Shown here piece after piece: positions 10,663 through 21,031 of a stretch of DNA of 64,000 bases. A program made the translations under genes and the position numbers. This stretch comes from Diploscapter coronatus (taxonomy: Eukaryota > Nematoda > Chromadorea > Rhabditida > Rhabditidae), in the NCBI GenBank assembly GCA_964036155.1, contig OZ038423.1:71625249-71689248 (forward strand). The letters run 5' to 3'. Within the stretch, counting starts at the first letter, position 1; each line of letters begins with the position of its first letter. A model generated the notes under the pieces. The model made no database searches. It was not told where the DNA came from and was given only the letters and a program-made list of their open reading frames with translations.

Positions 10663-12165
10663 TCAATCAGCGACAAGTCCGGCGTCTCTCAGCGTGTCTT
10701 CCGTGGCTTTTCTCGCGAATCCGTCCCTAAACCACAATTAGTCCTTTAAAAATCTAGATTAATTTTCAATTCAGCCTTTAAAATTTTAGTATCCCAACAT
10801 TGTTGTCTCAAATCTTAGGCCTAGGGTTAATTTTTTTATGAGTTCGGTACCTGACAATGTGGTATCTGCCTTCTTTCGTTAGATCCACCACCGTACTGCC
10901 CTCTCTGCTCGCTGTAATAATACTCATAGTTGACTTAAATTCGGATTAAACCAACCCCCTCCCACAGGTAAGGTAAGATACGATATTTCATCTATACTAT
11001 GAAATAGGGCGTATGCAGGTACGGAAAATCAGAACCTGTTAATAGTCAAAAAGCGAACAGTTAAGAAAGTTTGGAATTTAATAAATGCACGATTTTTTCA
11101 ATACTTGTGGGCAATTATGGGCTTAATATTTCGAACAAACGATCAAAGTGCAAAACTAAGTCCGAGTTTAAATCTACCTGATGGTATTCGGCCCCCGTCG
11201 AGGACCAGATCGATGTGCGGGAGGAGGTCGTCGAAGTCCTCGACTGCGGTTGGGTTCAAGGTTGATCCGCTCAGATTTGCCGAGGTCTGTGCCAATGGGA
11301 CTCCGAGTCGAGAGCAAATTGCCACGACGATCGAGGAATCGGGCACTCGGACGCCGACGGAAGGGACATCGGGGTTGAAACTGTCGGGGAGGAGGGGGGA
11401 GCGACTGAAGACCAGCGTAACGGGGCCGGGAAGAAGTCGGTGCGCAAGTTCCGGCGATATCGTCATCTTCGCGATCAAGGGAATGGAATCTGAAAAGGTA
11501 TGGAAATGTATTTCTGCGGACTTTTTTGTTGGAAATTCACCATTTTTAGATTTCATGGTTTTGGATTATATAGTGTGGATAAAAAAAAAAAAGAAAAACT
11601 TGGTGAATTTGGAAACTTATAGCTTCTGGACGAGCTTCAATTTTGGAAAATTGATCAAGTTTGAGTTGGAAATGTTGAAAAAGAAAACTTAACGAATTTC
11701 AAAAGTTCAAGATTTGCAGACGAACTTTAAAAGTTGAATTCAAGAAGTCCGTAAACACACATACCAGCAGAAGGCAGGAAGAGACCGAGTGGTTTAGCCT
11801 GAGGTCGTCCTTTCAGCGCGTAGAGCCGATGCGAATGATCGATGAGCGTCGAGACGCCGTACAAAGTATCTTTAGAAAAGAAATGCATTCTTCTCGCAAA
11901 TGTTTTCAGGATAGAAAAATTAACTTGTGCAGTTTCTCTCAAAAAATAGAGCATCAGGGAGCACATTTACCATTTTTCTGAGGAGCAAAATTTGAATTTT
12001 TAGAAAGGAAGCTAATTTTTCTAGGAGAAAAGTGCACCAACCAGTAGGCAAGGCCACGATTCCTCCTCGCAACAAAACTGCAATGGCCGACTCAACCGCC
12101 TCCTCGAAAGTGTCCGTCGAGAGTCGCAGAATTTTTGCCATTTTTCCGAGGCGCGCAGCTGACAT
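10663..12165 (-). CDS. YRDC: Threonylcarbamoyl-AMP synthase (YrdC/Sua5 family)
   Basis: Makes threonylcarbamoyl-AMP from threonine, bicarbonate and ATP, the first step of the universal t6A37 modification of ANN-decoding tRNAs. Five exons (12042-12165, 11765-11869, 11178-11489, 10851-10911, 10663-10726) join in phase to 221 residues. Recognisable blocks: GGIVALPTDTLYGVSTLID (nucleotide-binding start of the YrdC fold), the KGRPQAKPLGLFL motif that binds substrate, LLPGPVTLVFSRSPLLP, PSVGVRVPDS, PLAQTSANLSGS, a VLDGG stretch, and GSTVVDLTKEGRY before a short tail. The human enzyme has a longer N-terminal extension; here the ATG comes directly after TTTTTCCCAG, a trans-splice acceptor in appearance, so no mitochondrial presequence longer than MSAARLGKMAKILRLS is encoded. 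It is the first gene of the probable YRDC-CAMKMT-CENPS operon. Confidence 0.93.
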
Positions 12166-12971
12166 CTGGGAAAAACCGACCTCTTGTAAAGTCACCGCTT
12201 TTGTATTTTAAAATTTCATCGATTTTTAGTGAAAAGGTAAATAGGGTGACTAATACAAAAAATCGTAGAAAATAAAACTTACAAAAAATTACATATGAAC
12301 TTAGAGCAGTAGAGAAGAAGAACATTGAAAAATAAAACCGCGAAACGATTAAAGTGTTCAAATATTCCGTAGGTTTTGAACCTATCGTTTATTAAATTTT
12401 GAAATATCGAACTTTGTTTATTTGATGCGAAAAGATGTGACGTCTTTTCGATTTTCAAAGCCCGTTTAGCACAACAAATAAATATTAAATCTTTGCGCAA
12501 AATATATCAAAGACTGAAGCAAATTTTGGACTCCGAGCTTGAATTTTTAAAGTCCAGAATTAGAATCCAGTCCTGATGATAATAAAAAATTTCATATAGA
12601 GTTGAACGATAAATCTTAAATTTTAGAATTTAATTTGAAAATGACCCAAAGAATAAAGAAAAGATAAAAAGCAAACTTATTTTAACAAGAAAAGGATAGA
12701 CAAAATTTTGTGGAGAAGAGCAAATTTGTAATGATCTATATAAAAACAAACTCAACAAGGTACTGCAAGAATGAAGATCATGGAGAAAAGGGAATCCGAG
12801 AAAATGGGATGAGTGAGAGTAAAAATTTGACAAATACACTACTTTTTCCTTCAACACTTGCTATTTCTCATTTTCAGGTCGTGTATTTGCCAAATACTTG
12901 TGTTTGCATAATTTTGAATGCAGAAGGCAAAGTGGTCGTTAAATTTGACAGCTAGCTTTTCATTTCCAAAA
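12166..12971. other. Intergenic region between WDR33 and YRDC
   Basis: About 800 nt of AT-rich sequence between the WDR33 stop and the YRDC start, both on the minus strand. It must hold the WDR33 3' UTR and, if YRDC heads an operon, its promoter. Open frames here are short and compositionally biased. I see no other gene. Confidence 0.55.
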
Positions 12972-15900
12972 TCAGTATGGAGTAGGCCGTCCCCTGCCTC
13001 TTCCTCTCGTACCACCTCTTCTTGGATCACCTCCACCGCCCTTCTTTCGATTGTCCTGGTCGCCGAAATTCCTGGGAATAAATTTTTATCGATGTTTTTT
13101 GTTGCTGAAAATCAATAAATTCCAACCTGTACTCATTCTGCTCATTTCCATTGAAAACCTGGGGCATCCAGCCTCTCTGCTGCTGCTGTTGCTGTTGAGG
13201 AATGTTTTCCTGGAAATTGATTCCTTCTTGGATTTCTATTTGTTTTAAATAACTTTAGTAGGACTTTTTCTTTATTCTCCCTCAAAAATTAGATTAATTA
13301 ATTTTGCAACCTGGTGATTCTGATGTGCCCCTCTCATCCTCGGGTCTTCATTCTGGACTTGCTGTTGCATTTGCTGATTCGGCTGTTGTTGCCTTCTCAT
13401 TCTGAAATCAAATTCAATTTTTGGCCTCCTTCTTAATGATGCATATCATTCAACTCAGGTTTGCTGTTTCTCGAAAATAGACTTTCCAATAATAAGTGAA
13501 ACGCCAATTTTAAGTTAAAGCATTTAAAAAATTTGGTTTTCAACCTCGGATCCATGGGCCTATTCTGCTGTGCCTGTGCTTGCGCTGATTGACTGACAAT
13601 TTGTTGTCGGAAGTCGACATCGCCACTGCTCTGCGCCATGCTAGAAGAGGGCTGCTGCTGCTGCATTGAAGATTGCATCGAAGACGAGGATTCCATGTTA
13701 CGGTAATCGATATCCTAAAATAAAAAAATGTATTTTAGGAAGAAAAAAAAAGAGTTTAAACCAAGGAAAATTGAGCGAGAAAAGAGCCAGGTCTAGAAAT
13801 AGAAAACAAAAATTAAAAAAAAAACATGAGCGAAATCTTGTGATTTTCAAACTAGCAGATGTGAAGTGATCATCTTGAATTTAAATTTTAATCATGTTTA
13901 ATTAGGGCAATTTACAAGCTTTCAAATAAAAATGAAACATTTTCAAATCCTCACCCCTCCTTCATCCTGGTGCTGTTGAATTTGCTGCTGCTGGTGCTGC
14001 TGCTGGTGCTGTTGTTGCTGAGCACTCGAAGAGGCAATGCTAGTCGCAATCTGCATCATTTGCTGGTGAAGTTGTGCGTCCTGGGCCTGGTTTTGCAGGG
14101 GCAGACCGAAATTGAGACCTGAAATTTGTTCTAATCAAGGGTCGAGACTTAATTCGGGATTCTACATCTCTCTACGAATTTTAATATTTTAGCCTGAGGG
14201 TGAGATAACTTATAAACGCGGTACCTGGCGGAGGGCGCAACTGATTTGTCCCTGGAATCAGCTGGGGCGTCAGACTGAGAAGTGACTGATTGAGAAGGAG
14301 GGAGGCGGCGAGGTTGGCTGGTGAGACTCCGAATAGGGCTGCTAAAATTTCATTTTAACCTTTTTTAAAATCAAATTATAGATCTCTTTAGATTTCCTAT
14401 TCATGATCGTAATTTTCTCTAAAAATAAATAAAAACATTCCGAATTTTACCTTGCTTCGCCGCGTTAGCAGCAGCGAGTGCAGGTGGGAGACCCTGGTCG
14501 GGGGTCCAATTTGGCGGGAACCCGGGGGGCATGTGCATGGGTACTCCTCTGCCTAAAATCAAACCTTCAAAACCCCGAACCTCAACAATAGTATTACTGT
14601 ATTCTAATTTTAACCTTATCATTATCAGTATATTACTATTATAAGTCTCGGGGTCTTTATTAGAAGAATAAAAAAGAATGTCTATTTTATACCTGCGGGC
14701 GGAAGCGGAGGTTTCTTCATTCCCTGTCGTTGTCCTTGACTGCTCTGTTGGGGGTTGTTCTGGAAGGATCCGCCGTTATTGTTGGGAGCGGGCGCCTTGC
14801 CAAGCAGGGAAGGCTTCATCCTCTGTTGAGTAGGTCCCGATGCGTTAGCATCTTCCGAGGTTTCTTCGCCTTAAGTTTAAAAAAATATATTTTCCTGTAA
14901 ATTTTAGTCTATTTGGTGTGGAGATGCGTAATATCTACCGAAGAATATGTTTTAAAGTGGGAAATTTAATTTTCTTACTTCCAGGTTTAGTGACATTCCA
15001 CATTCTTTCGAATTGTCTCTGAGCCTTTTTCGGCGGGGGCTGTTTGATGAGCGTTTTCTTGGCGCCGAAGTGAGAGGAGCCCTGAAATAGAAATTCCAAA
15101 AATCCCCAAAATGTAAAAAATGACCTGTTTCTGGACGGAAATATCGTCGGGAACTAAAAGATTAGGAGCAGTCGCGAGAATGGACGCTGGTGCAATGTCT
15201 CGATTCATCTGCTCGAAAATGTCGTCTGCCAGGCCCATTCCTGAAAGCCGCGTAAAGTTGGGATATTTTACTTTTAAAAAGCAAAGTTATAATGAAAATG
15301 ACGATGTTTTATTTTTTCAAGATTTAGAAAATTGAACTAACCAGGAATAATAGGAGCAGAAATGACTCCATCATCGAGTCCTTTAGCCATGGAAACTTTC
15401 GGCTCTCGCTCTTTGTCCAGAGCTCCGACCTGAAAAATGTCATTGAAATTGCAGTCAGAAATAAGAAAATCTATTTATCTGAACCTAGGAACATAGAATA
15501 TATAATTTCTACATTTATTTTTTGCTGTTTTAATTTAAGGCTATTCTTTTCGAAAGAAAAAATTACCATATTAGTAGTAGAAGCCGTAAGTCCGAAGATG
15601 TCTTCCTGCGTATCTCCAGGTCGATTTCTGGCCCAGAACTTGGTATTATTGTCATTCGAACCTGAGAATTATATCTTCAGAAAAATTGATAAATTGGAAA
15701 AAAAATACCCGTAGCGAGAATATGGCCCATCGGATGCCAGCGCATTGTCCAGATTGCCTGATCGTGGGCGTGTTCGAGGTAGCCAACTTCCTGAAAATCG
15801 AAAATCTTGTTCAAACTAAGAAAATATCAAAATTCATCAGGTTCAAAACCCATTTCTTTAACTTTTTTCCTATAATTTATGGATTGAGAATCCTATGAAT

Positions 15901-18900
15901 TTTTGAAGTTAGCATAAAATGATTACCTTATCATTCGTCGCCAACCAATAGACAATCGAGCCATCTCCTCCTCCCGACACGAAGAGAGACTCGTGAACAG
16001 GGTGCCAGGCGATTGCTGGAAAACGTTCACTTTCAACAAAAAATACAATGTTTCTAGAGAAATTAAAGACAATCAAATTTAAAAATGCACATATTTTTTC
16101 TAAACTAAAATTCATTCAAATGGTTTAACGAAAAAACCCACAAATGACTTCCTTCTTGTGCCCCCTGAAAGTGCTCATCTCCCTCATCATGCGGATATCG
16201 TACAGCTTGATCAGATGATCTCGGCCCGCAGTCAGCAGCCAATTCCCGTTTCGATTCCATTCGACAGCCATCACAGAACTCTTGTGGTCCTGGCTGAAAA
16301 GGATCGTTTTGAAAACCGAATTCATAGTTTCCAGAAGATTCAGAGAATTTTAAATTTAATATTGTCGTTCAATGATTGCTTTTTCATTTGAATATTCAGA
16401 AGAAGCTTATTTTTCGATTTAAAAATAGCATAAAAATCATACTTGGTGATTTACAATTTGGAGTAAAATAATCTGTTAAATAGAAAGGTAGAACCTACAA
16501 AGTAGCCAGGCAATCTGGAGACTTGGGATCCCACAATTTGACGGGTTGCTGCGAATCTCGCGATCCAGTTGCAATTAGGCCTTTCATCGGATGCCAGTCG
16601 ATGGTTCGAACCTGAATTCGAGTCCTCATTTTTAAAAATTAATAATAAAAGTGAGCTGGTCCGATTTAGGAGTTTTTGCCCTTCCGAGGACAGAATTTAA
16701 ATTGTTAAAGTACATAACTCAGAAAAGTTGTAAAATATCGATACCTCCGATCCGTGTCCTTGCAGTCTCCTCTCCTCGGAATATCTCGAAAAGTCCCAGA
16801 TCTTCGCAGTTCCATCATCAGACGCTGTAGCCAGTTTGATGTCGGTCGGGGAAAATCTAAAAAAATATCTACTTTTTCAATTTGATAAATCATACGCAGG
16901 GCTGGTCAAAGACTAAAATTTAAAGGAAAAAACCTCAAAGTCAAAGAAAAAGCCTCCAAAAACCTTCGAACACAAAGACAAAGCTTTGTCCAGCCCTGAT
17001 CATAATGTAGATATTTTCTCGCTATTAATTTTAGAGGGTCAAAATTTGCAACAAAAAAAACTCACGCCAGCCCTCTTATAGCATCATCCTTGTGCGCAGC
17101 AAACATGTGGACGTTGTTCATGTTGGGTTGCCAGTACTTGACGTAGCCTTTCTGGTCCGCGGACACCAGCCATTGGCCATCGTGAGACCAGGTCATCGCA
17201 CGGATCGCCTCGTCATGAGCCTCAAAAGAAGAAATTCAAAAAGTCAACCTCCTTAGATCATCAGTCAATTTCAGATCCGTTTCCCTTGGTTTTTGAATAA
17301 CTTACTGTTATTCTGTCTTTCTAATTAGCCACACTTTGGGCCGATACCTTCCTAAAGTCGGTGTGAGTTTTGCGAAAGCGACCATGACTTACTTCAAATT
17401 GTTATGACTGTTCAGAAATTTCTGTCAATCACAGTAATTCATTTCTTATCTGTTCGGAAACAATCAGGGCTTTACCGTTAATACAAGTTTGCATCCTTTT
17501 AGTATGTTCTGCTCAAATTTATTATTTTTAGTTTAAAACCATTGACAAGTTGGGCATCTTCATATAAAGATTTATTGGTTTTCGAAAATTTCGTATTTCT
17601 AGCGCTTTCTTTATTGAGCCAGCAACTAATTCGTGAAAATGAATGATAAGAAAAAAATGCGCATGAACCTGAAGAATGGTTTCAAAATTGAATGCCGTTC
17701 CGTTCCAAAGAGTGAATTCGCCTGTCGACGCTCCTGTGATCAGTCGTTTGCCTTCGGGAGACCACTGCAATATTTGTGAAACTTTTAATTTTACGATTTT
17801 TCGGTTCAACATCAGATGAAACTAGCTTGAATTTGGTATCAAAATGTTCGATTTTCAACCCCTTCAATTTGATACCAAGTTCCCTCTCCTCAAAAAAGTT
17901 AAAATTATAGTGAATTTAGCATCCAAATGCTATTCTTCGAGCTCTTTTGATATCAAAAAAATTTCAAGAAAAAATAGCATACGCAAAGACTGTAGACGGG
18001 GCATTTGACTTTGTTCATGGCGGCTCGGACGAACTTCGCGAGAATGCAGTCGACGGGGACTTCTGGAGTGCATTTGGCGGGGAGGGCAGTCGATTGGTAG
18101 AGCTCGTCAGGCTGCTGCGCCGGACGACGGCTACCATACTGCCAGAGACGGGCCTGAAATCCACTTTTTTCTTTTTACTTTCTTTTGCAGCATGATTTTC
18201 CCAAGAGCTCTAAAAGATCGAATTCAGGGATTAATGAGATAATTTTTAAATACAAACCTTTTCTTCTATTATATCATTTTTAGAAGCCAAAAAAATAAGA
18301 AAATGATAAATTTAATATAATTTCACGATTTAAACATTTTTTAACAATATTTTCAGACCTCCGCATAGTTGAGCACTGTCGAAACATAGTCGACGTGCCT
18401 TCTCACGTTCGCGACATTTTTCCGGAGTCTTCTGCCTGTAATAAAGTTTACTTTTAATTTCGAGTTAAATTTATCCGTGTTTAACATTTTAGTCCCAGAT
18501 TTAAGGGTTCCGTTTTTAATATCCAGCCCTAAAGAGCACTTAGTAGGAATGATCATGATACCTAGCTTCTTTATATTTTAATTCAGACCTAAGCTTTCAC
18601 TACATTTGATCTAAGATTTGAATTTTATGATTTTGATACCCGGTCCATCGGCAGCATCCATGGAGAACCCCGAAGGCGGGTGAGAAGGCACAGGGCGGAA
18701 CGAAGGGCCTGACTGGTTGGAGAAGTCGCCGCGATTGTTCGACGCGCCAGAGCTCTGCCGACGGTACTTCATGACGCCGCTCGGACCGCCTTAAATATAA
18801 TTCAATTAGTTTATTGAAAAATAAATAAATAAATTACGATATTTTTTATGAGAACTACAATTGGGCGGAGTCTATTTTTCAGTTTTTTGCCTTTTTCTAA

Positions 18901-19154
18901 CTATGAACGGTGAAGTGGTGTAGTTAATAAAAAAAAAATCACTCCAAACCTCCAGTGTTTTGAACTGGGGAATTTTAAAGTTTAATCTTGTCGAAATAAT
19001 TGAAGGAGGTAGAAAATAAGAATCAAGAAAGAAAAAGTAAGGAGGATTGGGAAATATGGAAAGTGGGAGAATTTTTTTTTCAAATTTCTAAAAATGCACC
19101 TGAAATATTCAGGTTGCTGCCGCTAGGCCCACTCGAATATCGACTGTTCTGCAT
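12972..19154 (-). CDS. pfs-2: WDR33 / Pfs2, AAUAAA-recognition subunit of CPSF
   Basis: WDR33, with CPSF30, contacts the AAUAAA signal in pre-mRNA 3' end formation in the nucleus. About 22 exons give roughly 900 residues. The first exon (19100-19154) starts [12 protein letters not shown], 10 nt after a CTTTCAG acceptor. The conserved N-terminal motif [10 protein letters not shown] is at 18640-18789, [16 protein letters not shown] near 18360-18440, and [11 protein letters not shown] near 18000. Seven WD40 blades follow: [18 protein letters not shown] (about 17.7 kb), [20 protein letters not shown] (17.1-17.2), a blade at 16.75-16.86, [20 protein letters not shown] (16.5-16.6), [21 protein letters not shown] (16.1-16.3), [19 protein letters not shown] (15.95) and [15 protein letters not shown] (15.7). 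The C-terminal half is low complexity: Pro/Gly, Met, long Gln tracts (13.95-14.1 and 13.15-13.2), and a final RGG-like tail [15 protein letters not shown]. Vertebrate WDR33 has a collagen-like middle; here it is Q-rich instead. Confidence 0.93.
16897..16998. repeat. Short inverted-repeat element in a WDR33 intron
   Basis: Ends CAGGGCTGGTCAAAG (16897-16911) and CTTTGTCCAGCCCTG (16984-16998) are inverted copies with one mismatch, enclosing a Lys-codon-like A-rich centre. The right end recurs as TTCGTCCAGCCCTGAT near 28663. The 102-bp size is typical of a miniature inverted-repeat transposable element. Confidence 0.6.
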
Positions 19155-20306
19155 TTGGAGCAGCCTGAAAGAAACAATACAAATTTTACAAATCGAGGAA
19201 AATGATCGATAAGTTCGCCAATTTGGAAAAGATTCGAAATATAGGAATTTAACGACAAAGCGTCAGAGCAAGACTGGTAAAGTAGTGAGAAATTCTGGAG
19301 CTTGTCAGGCTCAAGGAACTCATACAAATTTTAGAAGAATAAAATCGAGAAACCCAAAGAAAAAGATCGATAATTTTGACAAGTTGCATGAGACATTGAA
19401 TGTTAGAAATGAAGCGTCAAAATAGCAAAGTTCATAGAGGAAAAAGTGGTTCAGGTTCTAGATTTCATCGTGAACGAGGCATCCATAAATATTTTTAAAA
19501 TTTCGATAAAAAATCAAGAAAAATAAATCGAAAAAATCATTTGATTTGGATCGAGCAATAACTGTGAACTGAATTGATAGAAAAGGCGGAGTAAACGCAG
19601 TGTCGCCAGCGATAGAGAGATAATAATTCAATTGCAGTTGTTTTCTTATTTTGCTTCTCTTTGTTCTCTATCTCTCTGATGAGATTGGATCTCATCAGAT
19701 TCAGTCTTCTTCTCAAGTTAACTTATCACCAACTGCTACACTTCGTTATTGATATTAATAAAGTATTATATTATTATATTCGATAGATCTATAGAACAGT
19801 ACGTACACGCAGGGAGAAAAGTGCGTAAAGCGAGAGAAAATTAAATTAAACAGAAGCGATATGAAAGTAGCGAAAAAATCGGCAAAATGTTCAAAATGAT
19901 TTTCCAAACCGTAATTTTGAAGAATAAAAAAATTTTAAAAACGCAAATTTCAACCGTTTTATTATCATTTATCGCGAATAACTTATTGTGTTTCACCGAA
20001 TGGAGAGAAATCAAAATATTGAGCATTTTTTATTGAGAAGTTTCCCTGGGATTCAGACGAAATACATTGTCATTTCGTTCGTCATCTTTCTCCTTGCTAT
20101 TTTCCTTATTCGACCTGGCGGAGATGGACTGTGCCGACCTAGGGAGAACTTTCGTGATACAAAAAGAAACTAGGGGGTCGGTCGCAAGAGATTTCTGATG
20201 ATCATCCTCCCTAGGCCTGCTGGTAGGGGAATTTTTATACTGATGATGAATTTTGCGTCAAGCAAATTATGTCAAATTAAAATATCGAGGATAACGCCGG
20301 GTTGGA
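19155..20306. other. Intergenic region upstream of WDR33
   Basis: About 1.15 kb, AT-rich, holding the WDR33 promoter. Near its far end lies the 82-nt structured repeat at 20136-20217. A plus-strand frame at 19988-20173 contains a hydrophobic run (YIVISFVIFLLAIFLI) but overlaps that repeat and has no recognisable start context or partner exon, so I do not call it. Confidence 0.5.
20136..20217. repeat. Structured dispersed repeat, copy A
   Basis: An 82-nt stretch beginning GACCTAGGGA and ending TCCCTAGGCC, so the ends can pair (one mismatch). The centre contains AAACTAGGGGG, GTCGCAAGAG and TTCTGATGATC. A second copy of the same design is at 39698-39780, about 75% identical with few gaps. It is outside all coding exons. 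It may be a small non-coding RNA gene or a small foldback transposon; I do not recognise the family. Confidence 0.55.
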
Positions 20307-20907
20307 TCAGGTTCGGCCTATAGATCGAGATCGGTCCAAGATCATCTCCAGCTCGTGGATTTTGTCGTCGACTTCCTGGGATTTTTCGGGGAGCGGGCAG
20401 AGAGCCGAGTGGTGCAGTTGGATGAGACGACCGGGCGCTTCTTTACTGCTGTTTTGCAGTGATAACAGATCGGCGAGCAGGTGTCGTCGTAATTACACCC
20501 GTTGATTAGGCAACCTCTACAGAGCCTTTTCGTTCTAAAATTAACCACTTAGTCGATACATATGAAAAGAGCGGAGAAGGTTGTAGAGAAGAACTCTAGC
20601 GAATCAATTTTCTCTGCTCTCTAGCATGAGAGATGAGACACAGCGGAGTCTGTTTCTCTACATTCTAGGCAGATGAAAGAAGGATATGATAAAAGATGCA
20701 GAGGATGAAGAGACGAATTAACGAGCAAATATCTTAATTGATTTCTTCTCGCTTCGCCAGAGTTCGGAACAATGAGGACGAATCGGTGATGTATGTGTCC
20801 TCGCCACAAAAGCGACACGTTTTTCGGGATGAGTTCAGCAGGATGGAGAATTCCCTCAGGGCAAGAAGGAGACGGCACTGCTCTTTCAGGTCGTTAAGTT
20901 GAACCAT
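20307..20907 (-). CDS. Small Cys-rich (zinc-finger-like) protein, unknown family
   Basis: A three-exon model reads in phase: 20771-20907, 20447-20534 and 20307-20375, giving 97 residues. It starts MVQLNDLKEQCRLLLALREF (helical), then has CRFCGED and, in exon 2, RLCRGCLINGC with CSPICYHC, so eight cysteines in a C-x2-C / C-x2-C / C-x3-C-x2-C-like arrangement that could bind zinc, and ends with an acidic helix EVDDKIHELEMILDRSRS. The donors are GTTCCG and GTAAAG; the second intron (71 nt) is unusually GC-rich and itself reads protein-like in another frame (beginning EAPGRLIQLHHS), so the exon structure could be wrong or the gene frameshifted. I do not recognise the family. Confidence is limited. 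Confidence 0.42.
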
Positions 20908-21031
20908 CAGGTTGAAGATGTGAAGTCGCTCCCGTTAATTATATCGTGTAGTAAAATTTTGCTCATTTTATGTTAGAGATTCTCGATATTTTATTGTTTA
21001 TTCAATTATAATAAAATATTAAAGTTCAAAG

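Noticed and set aside
13150..14120. CAG/CTG-type triplet runs as microsatellite repeats
   Set aside because: They are the poly-Gln coding tracts of the WDR33 C-terminal exons, in frame throughout, not independent repeats.
19988..20173. Short plus-strand frame with one hydrophobic segment
   Set aside because: Runs into the structured repeat, lacks partner exons and has no recognisable family; AT-rich DNA easily gives Ile/Leu/Phe runs.
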